Shown piece after piece: positions 1-8,109 of a DNA stretch of 28,334 nt; the stretch's first letter is position 1; each line of letters starts with the position of its first letter. The position numbers and the translations under genes were made by a program. The notes under the pieces were generated by a model. That model ran no database searches, was not told the DNA's origin, and saw only the letters and a program-made list of their open reading frames with translations. The stretch lies in NCBI GenBank assembly GCA_045612185.1, contig JAZKYO010000147.1, forward strand, positions 1 to 28,334, given 5' to 3'. The stretch comes from RGIG8775 sp045612185 (lineage in GTDB: Bacteria; Bacillota; Clostridia; Oscillospirales; CAG-272).

Positions 1-131
1 TCAAGATTAGATATCCCAACAGCTTAAAGCTGTGAGAGGTCACTTGTAGACTACAAGTTTGATAGGTCGGAGGTGTAAGTACAGTAATGTATTTAGCTGA
101 CCGATACTAATAGACCGATGGCTTGAACTTT
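1..131 (+). rRNA. 23S ribosomal RNA, 3' end (partial)
   Basis: The first ~130 bases match the conserved 3' terminus of bacterial 23S rRNA. The GGTCGGAGGTGTAAGTACAG segment, the GCTGACCGATACTAATAGAC segment and the closing GGCTTGAACTT correspond to the last helices of domain VI. The 5' part lies outside the window. The exact 3' end is estimated by analogy with the E. coli end (GAGGCTTAACCTT). No 5S rRNA follows before the terminator at 213-240. Confidence 0.93.
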
Positions 132-212
132 TAGTTCAAAACGAAATACTTGAGTTTCATTTCTACACTTCCAATTAGCTTTCTTCGGTTTTCAATGGAC
201 GTTCGAAGTCTT

Positions 213-240
213 AAAGACGAGCTTATAGCTCGTCTTTTTT
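213..240 (+). terminator. rRNA operon terminator
   Basis: A perfect 11-bp stem (AAAGACGAGCT at 213-223 and AGCTCGTCTTT at 227-237) with a TAT loop is followed by a T run. It lies about 80 bases after the 23S end, so it probably terminates the rRNA transcript. The 82 bases between the 23S end and the hairpin contain no recognisable gene. Confidence 0.85.
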
Positions 241-268
241 GCATATATTTGCAATTTTATAAAAACTA

Positions 269-297
269 TTGACAAAAAAGTCACTTGGCGATATGAT
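269..297 (+). promoter_or_regulatory. sigma-A promoter of the DUF4097 gene
   Basis: TTGACA at 269-274 and TATGAT at 292-297 are separated by 17 bases. The start codon follows 44 bases later with AAGGAG as ribosome binding site. Confidence 0.75.
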
Positions 298-341
298 ATA
301 TAATGTAAGGTTAATGGCGTTTGTGAAAAGGAGAAAGCGTA

Positions 342-1310
342 ATGAGTAAGACTGCAAAAATATGGCTTGTTATTTTCACCGCTCTTATATTGGTGGGTAT
401 AGTAATTTTGGGAGGTGTCCTTGCAATGGTAAAATGGGATTTTTCTAAGCTTTCTACGGTTAAATATGAAACAAATAATTATGAAGTGTCTGATTTTCAA
501 AGCATATCAATTGCGACCAATACGGCGGATATCACGTTATCGCCGACCAAAGCGGAAAAAGCTTCCGTTACTTGTTTTGAACAGAGCGGCTTGAAGCATT
601 CGGTTAATGTAAAAAACGGAACGCTTACGATAGAGATTACCGACAGCCGTAAGTGGTATGAATATATAGGGATATGCTTTAAGTCCCCAAAAATTACTAT
701 TTGTCTTCCCGCAGAAGAGTATGAAAATCTCTTAATAAAAAACAGCACGGGCAACGTGGAAATTTCGGAAGCTTTTAAATTTAAAAATTTTGATATTTCT
801 ACAACCACGGGAGATATAGTAAACCGCGCCTCTGCCTTGAACGAAATGAAATTAAAGACGAGTACGGGCAATATCAAAGTGGAAAACGTGTCAGCAAGCT
901 CAATGGATTTTAGCGTTACCACAGGAAAAATTGTTGTTACGGGCGCGGAGTGCTCCGAAAATATCGCAATTGGCGTTTCCACCGGGGAAGCAAGCTTGCA
1001 AGACGTAGCCTGTAAAAACCTTACTTCTAAAGGAAATACGGGGGAAATGCTTTTGATAAACACCGTCGCTTCAGAAAAGCTTTCTATAGAAAGAACCACG
1101 GGCGACGTTAAATTAGACCGCTGCGACGCCGCTGAGCTTTGGATTAAAACCGACACGGGCGATATTACCGGAACTTTGCTTTCCGATAAAATATTTTTCG
1201 CAGAAACCGATACCGGCAGAGTCGACGTACCCAAATCACTTATAGGCGGCAAATGCGAAGTCATTACTGATACGGGGGATATTAAATTTAGGGTAATTAC
1301 AGAAGAATAA
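342..1310 (+). CDS. DUF4097-family membrane-anchored beta-strand repeat protein
   Basis: A 322-residue protein with one N-terminal hydrophobic helix (about residues 7-30) followed by a domain built of short repeats. The motif (S/T)TG(N/D/E/K)I recurs about ten times, for example NSTGNVEIS, TTTGDIVN, TSTGNIKV, RTTGDVKL and DTGDIKF. This is the hallmark of the DUF4097 / putative adhesin family, which folds as a right-handed beta solenoid. The biochemical role of the family is not known, and it is often linked to envelope stress or adhesion. No lipobox or sortase motif is seen, so the N-terminal helix is probably an uncleaved anchor with the solenoid outside. The AAGGAG ribosome binding site seven bases upstream supports the start. 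The gene has its own promoter and looks monocistronic. Confidence 0.85.
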   Translation: MSKTAKIWLVIFTALILVGIVILGGVLAMVKWDFSKLSTVKYETNNYEVSDFQSISIATNTADITLSPTKAEKASVTCFEQSGLKHSVNVKNGTLTIEITDSRKWYEYIGICFKSPKITICLPAEEYENLLIKNSTGNVEISEAFKFKNFDISTTTGDIVNRASALNEMKLKTSTGNIKVENVSASSMDFSVTTGKIVVTGAECSENIAIGVSTGEASLQDVACKNLTSKGNTGEMLLINTVASEKLSIERTTGDVKLDRCDAAELWIKTDTGDITGTLLSDKIFFAETDTGRVDVPKSLIGGKCEVITDTGDIKFRVITEE

Positions 1311-1329
1311 ACTTCAAAGTGGCTAAACT

Positions 1330-1548
1330 ATGCAAGATAATTATATTGGTGATATTGGTGATTACGGAAAATACGGATTGTTGCGAGAAGTTTGTGATGC
1401 AGAGTTATCATTGTCCGTGAATTGGTATAGGGCAATTCCTTCGAAGCTTGGAAAACAAGATGATGGAAAATACACAAGCTATTTGTCTATGCCGCAGATT
1501 TGTAGAGGATATGCCCCGGCTATGTTTGATTTTTACACAAAATGTTAA
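1330..1548 (+). pseudogene. N-terminal remnant of a conserved hypothetical protein
   Basis: An open frame of 72 codons begins MQDNYIGDIGDYGKYGLLRE and continues with a VNWY stretch and DDGKYTSYLS. From memory this resembles the N-terminus of a widespread uncharacterised family (pattern GDIGDxxKYGLLR...GVNWYL...DGKHISYL) whose members run to about 200 residues or more. Here a stop codon ends the frame near residue 72, and the next 130 bases are AT-rich with no continuing homologous frame. No convincing ribosome binding site precedes the ATG, which sits only 19 bases after the DUF4097 stop codon. The simplest reading is a gene remnant left by a deletion. A genuine short protein cannot be fully excluded. 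Confidence 0.6.
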
Positions 1549-1618
1549 AAAAATATCAGTTTTGTAGCATATTACTATATTAAAGTCCTTGAAATTACAA
1601 AAAATGTCAAAATTTATA

Positions 1619-1647
1619 TTGACATAAATCTCAAAAAGTGATAAAAT
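1619..1647 (+). promoter_or_regulatory. sigma-A promoter of gdhA
   Basis: TTGACA (1619-1624) and TAAAAT (1642-1647) with a 17-base spacer lie 36 bases before the gdhA start codon. A TATAAT sequence slightly downstream could serve as an alternative -10. Confidence 0.75.
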
Positions 1648-1683
1648 ATATAATGTAATTTTGTTTTTTCGGAGGACAAACAC

Positions 1684-3036
1684 ATGAGTTTTAAAATGCA
1701 ATATCTTAATGATCTTCTTGATAGAGTTATCAAGAGAAATCCCAACGAGCCTGAGTTCCATCAGACTGTTAAGGAAGTTCTTGAATCTATTGAGCCCGTT
1801 CTTGAAGCTCGCCCCGATTACATCGAGTCCGGCGTAGTTGAAAGAATGGTAGAGCCTGAGCGCATTATCAAGTTCCGCGTTCCGTGGGTTGACGATAGCG
1901 GCAAGGTTCAGGTAAATCGCGGTTTCAGAGTTCAGTTCAACAGCGCAATCGGTCCTTACAAGGGCGGTATCAGATTCCATCCCACTGTAAACGAGAGCAT
2001 TATGAAGTTCCTTGGCTTTGAGCAGACCTTCAAGAACTCTCTTACCTCTCTCCCCATGGGCGGCGGTAAGGGCGGAGCTGACTTCGATCCTCAGGGTAAG
2101 TCTGATATGGAAGTTATGCGCTTCTGCCAGAGCTTTATGACAGAGCTTCAGAAGTACATAGGCGCAGACACAGACGTTCCCGCAGGCGACATCGGCGTTG
2201 GTGCGCGCGAGGTTGGTTACATGTTCGGTCAGTACAAGAGACTTCGCGACGAGTTCACAGGCGTTCTTACAGGTAAGGGTATTCCTTACGGCGGTTCTCT
2301 TATCCGTCCCGAGGCAACAGGCTTTGGCGCAGTTTACTACACCTGTGAGATGCTTAAGTACTTTGGCGACGATATCAAGGGTAAGACTGTTGTTGTTTCC
2401 GGCTTCGGTAACGTTGCTTGGGGTACTGTAAAGAAGGTTACAGAGCTTGGCGGTAAGGTTATCGCTATTTCCGGTCCCGACGGATACGTATACGATCCCG
2501 ACGGAGTAAGCACTCCCGAAAAGATCGACTATATGCTTGAGATGCGTGCTTCTTGTCGTAACCGCGTTGAGGATTACGCTGACAAGTTCGGTGTACAGTT
2601 CTTCAAGGGTCAGAAGCCTTGGGGCGTTAAGGCTGACATTCTTATGCCTTGCGCTACTCAGAACGAGGTTGACATGGCTGAGGCTGAGCAGATGGTTGCT
2701 AACGGTCTCAAGTACTACGTTGAGGTTTCTAACATGCCCACAACAAACGAGGCTATTGCATACCTTAAGGCTAACGGCGTAATCATTGCTCCTTCTAAGG
2801 CAGTTAATGCGGGCGGTGTTTCCGTTTCGGGTCTTGAGATGTCTCAGAACTCTATGCGTTACAGCTGGAGCGCAGAGGAAGTTGACGCTAAGCTCAAGAC
2901 TATCATGAGCAACATCTTCCACAACTCGGTTAAGGCTGCAAATGAGTACGGCTTTGGCAACGACCTTGTAGCAGGCGCTAATATCGCAGGCTTTATCAAG
3001 GTTGCAGAGGCTATGAAGGCTCAGGGAGTAGTTTAA
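1684..3036 (+). CDS. gdhA: NADP-specific glutamate dehydrogenase
   Basis: A 450-residue protein with the usual length and layout of the hexameric bacterial GdhA. It catalyses reductive amination of 2-oxoglutarate with ammonium and NAD(P)H to glutamate, the main ammonium entry point in many gut Clostridia. The active-site segment PMGGGKGG is at about 124-131 (catalytic lysine K129). The substrate-binding motif GPYKGGIRFHP is at about 90-100, and PAGDIGVG at about 166-173 carries the catalytic aspartate. The Rossmann nucleotide-binding motif SGFGNVAWG is at about 239-247. A GGAGG ribosome binding site lies 10 bases upstream of the ATG. Codon choice is strongly biased towards ctt, ggt and aag, unlike its neighbours, which fits high expression. 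It has its own promoter and terminator. Confidence 0.97.
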   Translation: MSFKMQYLNDLLDRVIKRNPNEPEFHQTVKEVLESIEPVLEARPDYIESGVVERMVEPERIIKFRVPWVDDSGKVQVNRGFRVQFNSAIGPYKGGIRFHPTVNESIMKFLGFEQTFKNSLTSLPMGGGKGGADFDPQGKSDMEVMRFCQSFMTELQKYIGADTDVPAGDIGVGAREVGYMFGQYKRLRDEFTGVLTGKGIPYGGSLIRPEATGFGAVYYTCEMLKYFGDDIKGKTVVVSGFGNVAWGTVKKVTELGGKVIAISGPDGYVYDPDGVSTPEKIDYMLEMRASCRNRVEDYADKFGVQFFKGQKPWGVKADILMPCATQNEVDMAEAEQMVANGLKYYVEVSNMPTTNEAIAYLKANGVIIAPSKAVNAGGVSVSGLEMSQNSMRYSWSAEEVDAKLKTIMSNIFHNSVKAANEYGFGNDLVAGANIAGFIKVAEAMKAQGVV

Positions 3037-3050
3037 TTTATAATTTATAC

Positions 3051-3080
3051 AAGGGGCTGTATTTCAGCCCCTTATTTTTA
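3051..3080 (+). terminator. gdhA terminator
   Basis: AAGGGGCTG (3051-3059) pairs with CAGCCCCTT (3065-3073) around a 5-base loop, followed by a T-rich tail. It begins 15 bases after the gdhA stop codon. Confidence 0.85.
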
Positions 3081-3093
3081 TTGCTTGACGGTA

Positions 3094-3122
3094 TTGATTT
3101 TTTCTCTTTTATGGTTTATAAT
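3094..3122 (+). promoter_or_regulatory. sigma-A promoter of the HD-domain gene
   Basis: TTGATT (3094-3099) and a consensus TATAAT (3117-3122) are separated by 17 bases. The start codon is 28 bases further on, preceded by GGAGG. Confidence 0.65.
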
Positions 3123-3149
3123 AGATATATAAACGCATGGAGGTAAAAA

Positions 3150-3809
3150 ATGATAACTTTTGAAGATATAAAGAACGATAAAGCTATAAGAGTTTACATT
3201 GAAAAAGCCGACGAGGCGCTTGACGCAATAGGATATACCGAGCATAGCTTTGCCCACGTTACCAAAGTGGCGCAAACGGCAATGCACATACTGAAAACAC
3301 TTGGATATTCCGAGCGTGAGGTGGAGCTGGCGGGAATCGCGGGCTTTACTCACGATATAGGAAATCTTATTAACCGTGCCGAGCATTCCCAAAGCGGAGC
3401 GGTGATGATGTTCAGGCTTCTTGACCACAAGGATATGCCTGCGGAGGATATTTCCACAGTAGTGACGGCAATAGGAAACCACGACGAGGGTACAGGAGTG
3501 GCTGTTAACGCTGTTGCGGCGGCGCTTATACTTGCCGACAAGACCGACGTGCGCCGAAGTCGTGTGAGAAATTCCGATTTTTCCACCTTTGATATCCACG
3601 ACAGAGTCAATTATTCGGTTGTTGAGTCAAAAACATCGATAGACACGGAGAAAAAAGAGATAACTCTGTACCTTGATATCGACAGCTCGATAAGCTCGGT
3701 TATGGATTATTTTGAGATATTCCTCGGGCGCATGATAATGTGCCGAAAAGCCGCCGAATTTCTCGGCTTGAGCTTCAAGCTAAACATTAACGGACAACAG
3801 ATGCTTTAA
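3150..3809 (+). CDS. HD-domain metal-dependent phosphohydrolase
   Basis: A 219-residue cytoplasmic protein of the HD superfamily. The metal ligands typical of the fold are visible: His36 in HSFAHV, His68-Asp69 in THDIGN, His79, His111-Asp112 in GNHDEG, and Asp130/Asp133 in LADKTD. The HDIGN box and the GNHDEG second histidine resemble small stand-alone HD hydrolases that act on nucleotides or phosphorylated metabolites. The substrate cannot be told from sequence. The C-terminal ~70 residues form a small domain of unknown role. The gene has its own promoter and a GGAGG site. It converges on the alpha-galactosidase operon and shares a bidirectional terminator with it. Confidence 0.88.
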   Translation: MITFEDIKNDKAIRVYIEKADEALDAIGYTEHSFAHVTKVAQTAMHILKTLGYSEREVELAGIAGFTHDIGNLINRAEHSQSGAVMMFRLLDHKDMPAEDISTVVTAIGNHDEGTGVAVNAVAAALILADKTDVRRSRVRNSDFSTFDIHDRVNYSVVESKTSIDTEKKEITLYLDIDSSISSVMDYFEIFLGRMIMCRKAAEFLGLSFKLNINGQQML

Positions 3810-3833
3810 AAAAAGAGCCGTAAGGCTCTTTTT
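3810..3833. terminator. bidirectional terminator between the HD gene and the GH36 operon
   Basis: AAAAAGAGCC (3810-3819) pairs with GGCTCTTTTT (3824-3833) across a GTAA loop. A-rich and T-rich flanks let it work in both directions. It begins one base after the HD gene stop codon and ends one base before the GH36 stop codon. Confidence 0.85.
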
Positions 3834-5894
3834 TTATTTTAGTTTTATAACCACCGCTTGGTTGGTTTTAAGTGATACGTTTACAGCGTTTTTCTCTGCT
3901 GTGATTTGACAGGGAATAGATGCGGGGTAAAGAATCTCTGCTTTTTCAGGGGTGAAGTTGAGTGGAACTTTTATTGTCTGCTCGTCGCCCAAGTTTGTAA
4001 GAGTGACAAAGCAGTTTTCGTCGTTCTTAAAGCCCGCGCACTGCAGTTTTGCGTCGGTATCCGCAGACGGAATGCCGAGAGGATAGAAGGGTGTCAGCTT
4101 GTCAACAAGATGTCTCGTTGCCTTGTAAACCCTTATGCCTTCGTGGAGCATTGCTTTTTGCCCATCCGAGAGCCATGCGGTCTTTCCGCTGAGGTGAACA
4201 CGGCGGAACATGGCGTTTACAACGGTAGATGCGATTTCCATATCCGAAAATTCGGTTTTTGGCAAGCACCAGACGCACGCCTGCTCGGGGAGCACACCCG
4301 TGGGCGCTGCCGCCGCAAGCTGAACCATAAATTTGTTATCCCAAACGTCCGTGGTGGATTGTACTGAATAGTGCTGAAGCTGCATATAATCGGCTCTCAT
4401 ACCGCCGCTTGAGCAGTTTTCTATAATGAGGTTCGGATATTTCTCTTGAAGCTCGTCTATCCATTTTACCGCCGCTAAGCCGCTTTCGTAAAGTCCGTCG
4501 CCAAAGCTGTCGGAATTGCGCTCAGTTCCCACACCGGCGTCAATGTTGTAGTCGAATTTGAAATATTCTATGCCGTAATCGGCCACAAGTCGGTCAATTA
4601 TAGAGGTAAGATGAGCGCGCACCTTCTCGTTTCTCATATCAAACTGATGTCTGCCTCGCTCGATAACGCGCATTCCGTGTCTTACAAAGAAGGCGTCGTC
4701 GTCGAAATTCGCTACTTTTTCGCTTTCTATTCCTATGTCCTCAGGCTCAACCCAAAGACCGGGACGCATACCCTTTTTGCGAATGTAGTCGAATACTTCC
4801 TTAAATCCGCCGGGGAAACGCTCTTTTGATTCCTCGTAAGCGCCAATCGTGCCCCACCATCCGCTTGCGTCAGCGTACCAACCTGCGTCAATTACAAAGA
4901 TTTCACAGCCCGCTTCAGCAGCCGCGTCAATTTGCGGCAAAAGCTTTTCGGTGTTTGGGTCAGCGTTAAGGCATATCATATAATCGTTGAAAATTACGGG
5001 GTGACTTCTGTCGCTTTCCACTCTGTGAGCAATAAGACGGCGGTATGCGGTCATTTCCGCAAGGGCGCTGTCAAAGTCAGTGCCTACCGATACAGCCACC
5101 TTTGTGCTTTCAAACGTCTGGTTCGGCTTAAGGCTTTTCCACCAATTGTTGTAAAACTCGGAAGGACCGCTAAGACGGAGATATAAGTCTGCGCCCGCGT
5201 CTGAAATCTCCCAATTCCACGACGTGTTGCTTTCTATCTGCCAAAGCAGAGCCTCGTTTCTTGCGGGATTGCGGAAGCAAGCCATCGGAAGATTGTCCTT
5301 TGTGGACCAAGTGCCCGTATTGGATACCGCTATTCTGGTTGTAGAGGCAATCTGCGTAAAGTGATAGCCAAGCTCGCCAAGAGAATAGTCTTGCCAGTTA
5401 AATTCTCTGCACCATCCGTTGTAGGGAATCATCAAGCGGCAGTCCGTGTCAACCTTCTGCTCTTTTACGTTTGCAAGTCCCGTAAACACGAACGACGGTA
5501 CGTATTCAAGACCTACGTTTTTGTCCGAGATATTAGTTACCTCCGTCCAAGCTCTGACAGTTTTGCATCCGTTTGCGAAAAGGTAGTTGAGCTTTATTTT
5601 AAGCAGAGAGGTTTTGAGATTAAATACATAGCGCTTTCCGATAGACTCTTGAACGCATTCGTGAGAAACGTATTCGGGAAGCTCGGGACACAGAAATCCT
5701 ATTGCCTTTCCGCCAAGATGTCTGCCCGTGTTTGCTCCCGTAATTCTTATTTCTGTAGCGTTGAAGTTGGTCTTGGTTTTCTCGTTAAACTCGGGCGCGG
5801 GCGCGTTTTCGGCCTTTATTCCGTAGAAATAAAGGTGCTTTTCCTCGTCAATTTCAAAATACGCGGCAAGCCCGTTTTCTTTTATGATTATCAT
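3834..5894 (-). CDS. Alpha-galactosidase, GH36-type (second gene of tandem pair)
   Basis: A 686-residue protein with GH36/melibiase architecture: an N-terminal beta-sandwich (about 1-290), a TIM barrel (about 310-600) and a small C-terminal beta domain. Barrel landmarks are FVIDAGWYAD (about 333-342), GLWVEPEDIG (about 379-388), KFDYN with the expected nucleophile Asp448, CSSGG (494-498), and QSTTDVWD with Asp516 as candidate acid/base. The family removes alpha-linked galactose from melibiose, raffinose-type sugars or galactosides. The exact substrate is not readable here. There is no signal peptide, so it acts in the cytoplasm after uptake. A strong GGAGG site lies in the 12-base gap after the upstream paralog, so the two form an operon. 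Both proteins are the same length, which indicates tandem duplication. Confidence 0.93.
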   Translation of the reverse strand: MIIIKENGLAAYFEIDEEKHLYFYGIKAENAPAPEFNEKTKTNFNATEIRITGANTGRHLGGKAIGFLCPELPEYVSHECVQESIGKRYVFNLKTSLLKIKLNYLFANGCKTVRAWTEVTNISDKNVGLEYVPSFVFTGLANVKEQKVDTDCRLMIPYNGWCREFNWQDYSLGELGYHFTQIASTTRIAVSNTGTWSTKDNLPMACFRNPARNEALLWQIESNTSWNWEISDAGADLYLRLSGPSEFYNNWWKSLKPNQTFESTKVAVSVGTDFDSALAEMTAYRRLIAHRVESDRSHPVIFNDYMICLNADPNTEKLLPQIDAAAEAGCEIFVIDAGWYADASGWWGTIGAYEESKERFPGGFKEVFDYIRKKGMRPGLWVEPEDIGIESEKVANFDDDAFFVRHGMRVIERGRHQFDMRNEKVRAHLTSIIDRLVADYGIEYFKFDYNIDAGVGTERNSDSFGDGLYESGLAAVKWIDELQEKYPNLIIENCSSGGMRADYMQLQHYSVQSTTDVWDNKFMVQLAAAAPTGVLPEQACVWCLPKTEFSDMEIASTVVNAMFRRVHLSGKTAWLSDGQKAMLHEGIRVYKATRHLVDKLTPFYPLGIPSADTDAKLQCAGFKNDENCFVTLTNLGDEQTIKVPLNFTPEKAEILYPASIPCQITAEKNAVNVSLKTNQAVVIKLK

Positions 5895-5906
5895 AGTTGC
5901 CTCCGA

Positions 5907-7967
5907 TTAAAATATTTTTATTACTACTGCCTGGTTTTGCTCAAGCGTTGCTTTTATTCCGTTTTGCTCCACGCAAATTTCACAAGGGATGGAGGCAGGA
6001 TATATTACCTGCGCCTTTTTGGGAGTGAAGCTGAGGGGAACGAAAATCTCCGCCCTTTCGTCAAGATTTGTGAGCGTGATAAAGCAGTTTTCGCTGTCCC
6101 TGAATCCCACGCAGTGAACGTTTTTGTCGCTTGCCACAGAGGGAATTTCCAAAGGATAGAACGGTATAAGCTTGTCAATTAGGTGTCTTGTTTCCTTGTA
6201 AACCTTAATGCCTTCGTGAAGAATGGCTTTTTGCTCGTCGTCAAGCCAAGCGGTTTTTGCACTCAGATGAATTCTTCTGAACATTGCGTTAACTATTGTG
6301 GATGCTATTTCGTATTTGGAGTTTTCAAACTCAGGTAAGCACCAAACGCAGGCTTGCTCAGGCAGTATACCCGTGGGAGATGCCGCGGCAAGCTGAACCA
6401 GACATCTGTTTTCCCAAACGTCGGTAAGCGACTGAACCGAGTAGTGCTGAAGCTGCATATAGTCGGCTCTCATACCGCCGCTTGAGCAGTTTTCGATTAT
6501 GAGCGAGGGGTATTTTTCTTGAAGCTCGTCTATCCACGCCACGGTTGCCAAACCGTTTTCGTAAAGTCCGTCGCCAAAGCTGTCGGCGTTTAGCTCTGTT
6601 CCTACACCCGCCTCAATGTTGTAATCAAACTTGATATATTCAAGCCCGTAATCGGAAATTAAGCGGTCAATAATTCCGGTAAGATGCTTGCGCACCTTGG
6701 GGTTTCTCAGGTCAAACTGATATCTTCCGCGGTCTATTACTCTCTTTCCGTGACGCACGAAAAAAGCATCGTCGTCAAATTCGGCCAGCTTTTCGCTGCT
6801 TACGCCTATGTCCTCGGGCTCTACCCAAAGACCTGCCTTCATACCTTTTTTGCGTATGTATTCAAATACCTCTTTAAAGCCGTGTGGAAAACGTGTTTTT
6901 GCTTCCTCATACGCTCCGATAGTGTTCCACCAACCGCCCGCGTCAGCATACCAGCCAGCGTCAACTACAAAGATTTCGCAACCCGCTTCAGCCGCCGCGT
7001 CTATTTGCGGCAAAAGCTTTTCGGTGGTAGGCTCGGCGTTTATGCAGTGCCTGTAATCGTTGAAGATTACGGGATTTTCCCTGTCACTGTCAACTCTGTG
7101 CGCAATAAGTCGGCGGTATGCGGTCATTGCCTCAAGCGCGGAATTGAAGTCCTGGCCTATTGAAATTGCCGCCTTTACACTCTCAAAGGATTTGCCGGGC
7201 GCAAGATTTTTCCACCAATTATTATATATTTCGGAAGGTCCGTTTAAACGAAGATAGAGAAGCGTGTTTGCATCGGAAATTTCCCAGCTCCACGATGTGT
7301 TGCTTTCTATTTGCCAAAGCCAAGCTTCTTTTTTGGAGGGAGTGTAAAAACAACCCATAGGCAAATATTCCTTGGTAGACCAAGTACCGGTGTTGTAGAG
7401 TGAAACTCTGTTTGAGCCGGCAGAATGATTGAAGCGGTAGCCAAGATCACCCAAAGTAAGGTCGCTCCAGTTAAATTCGCGTCCCCAACCGTTGTAGGGA
7501 ATCATAACTCGGCAGTTTAAATCAACCGCTTCCTCTTGGGCGTTGGCAAGACCTACAAGAGAAAACGAGGAAACATATTCAAGTCCTACGTCCTCATCGG
7601 AAATATTTGTTACCTCCGTCCACGCGCGCAGAGTTTTGCACCCCTTGGCGAAAAGATAGTGGAGCTTTATATCAAGAAGTGAGGTTTTAAGGTTAAATAC
7701 GTATTGCTTACCAAGCTTGGTTTCAGTGTGCTCGTGAAATACGTATTTTGGAAGCTCGGGACAAAGCATACGCTCCGCTTTCAAGCCGAGATGCCAGCCC
7801 GTGTCAGAGCCGGTAGTTCTTATTTCAACTGCGGTATAATTGTTTTTTAACGTTTCGTCTATTGTCGGCGCGGGCGCGTTTTCGTCCTTTATTCCGTAGA
7901 AATAAAGGTGCTTTTCCTCGTCAATTTCAAAATACGCGGCAAGTCCGTTTTCTTTAATGGTTATCAT
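5907..7967 (-). CDS. Alpha-galactosidase, GH36-type (first gene of tandem pair)
   Basis: A 686-residue paralog of the downstream enzyme, apparently alignable without gaps. The barrel motifs are all kept: FVVDAGWYAD, GLWVEPEDIG, IKFDYN (nucleophile Asp448), CSSGG and QSLTDVWE (candidate acid/base Asp516). Substitutions are scattered through the beta-sandwich and around the active-site loops (STTDVWD versus SLTDVWE, NDYRHC versus NDYMIC), so the pair may have divided substrates. There is no signal peptide, which points to cytoplasmic cleavage of imported alpha-galactosides. The start is supported by GGAGG seven bases upstream. It is the promoter-proximal gene of the two-gene operon. The first ~100 bases are nearly identical in DNA to the paralog, far more than the rest. 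Confidence 0.93.
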   Translation of the reverse strand: MITIKENGLAAYFEIDEEKHLYFYGIKDENAPAPTIDETLKNNYTAVEIRTTGSDTGWHLGLKAERMLCPELPKYVFHEHTETKLGKQYVFNLKTSLLDIKLHYLFAKGCKTLRAWTEVTNISDEDVGLEYVSSFSLVGLANAQEEAVDLNCRVMIPYNGWGREFNWSDLTLGDLGYRFNHSAGSNRVSLYNTGTWSTKEYLPMGCFYTPSKKEAWLWQIESNTSWSWEISDANTLLYLRLNGPSEIYNNWWKNLAPGKSFESVKAAISIGQDFNSALEAMTAYRRLIAHRVDSDRENPVIFNDYRHCINAEPTTEKLLPQIDAAAEAGCEIFVVDAGWYADAGGWWNTIGAYEEAKTRFPHGFKEVFEYIRKKGMKAGLWVEPEDIGVSSEKLAEFDDDAFFVRHGKRVIDRGRYQFDLRNPKVRKHLTGIIDRLISDYGLEYIKFDYNIEAGVGTELNADSFGDGLYENGLATVAWIDELQEKYPSLIIENCSSGGMRADYMQLQHYSVQSLTDVWENRCLVQLAAASPTGILPEQACVWCLPEFENSKYEIASTIVNAMFRRIHLSAKTAWLDDEQKAILHEGIKVYKETRHLIDKLIPFYPLEIPSVASDKNVHCVGFRDSENCFITLTNLDERAEIFVPLSFTPKKAQVIYPASIPCEICVEQNGIKATLEQNQAVVIKIF

Positions 7968-7992
7968 TGTGTACCTCCGCTTGTTTTTTTAA

Positions 7993-8022
7993 ATTTTAAC
8001 ATATAATCTTTATATGTGTCAA
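7993..8022 (-). promoter_or_regulatory. Promoter and candidate operator of the GH36 operon
   Basis: On the minus strand, TTGACA (plus coordinates 8017-8022) and TAAAAT (7993-7998) are 18 bases apart. The spacer coincides with the inverted repeat ACATATA-N5-TATATGT (7999-8017), well placed for a repressor to block RNA polymerase. The DNA is seen directly. The operator role is inference. Confidence 0.65.
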
Positions 8023-8062
8023 TAGAAAACCGTATAAAAACATGGTGTTTTTGTATGAACTC

Positions 8063-8091
8063 TTGAAATATTACCATAAATGTGGTAGAAT
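8063..8091 (+). promoter_or_regulatory. Extended -10 promoter of the radical SAM gene
   Basis: TTGAAA (8063-8068), a 17-base spacer ending in the extended -10 TGG, and TAGAAT (8086-8091) lie 18 bases before the start codon. GAGGTGAG serves as ribosome binding site. The arrangement closely resembles the LysR-gene promoter at 13138-13166. Confidence 0.75.
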
Positions 8092-8109
8092 TATAAAAGA
8101 GGTGAGAAA

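Noticed and set aside
132..212. Possible 5S rRNA or tRNA after the 23S gene
   Set aside because: The ~80-base gap is too short for 5S and lacks its conserved sequences. No cloverleaf with a TTCGANNC-type arm could be made out.
497..1264. A 255-codon minus-strand frame opposite the DUF4097 gene
   Set aside because: Its regular Ser-Pro-Val pattern is the mirror of the STGD repeats on the coding strand.
1408..2922. A 504-codon open frame on the minus strand opposite gdhA
   Set aside because: It lies entirely antisense to the well-supported gdhA and the adjoining fragment. The open frame follows from gdhA's biased codon use, and its translation resembles no family.
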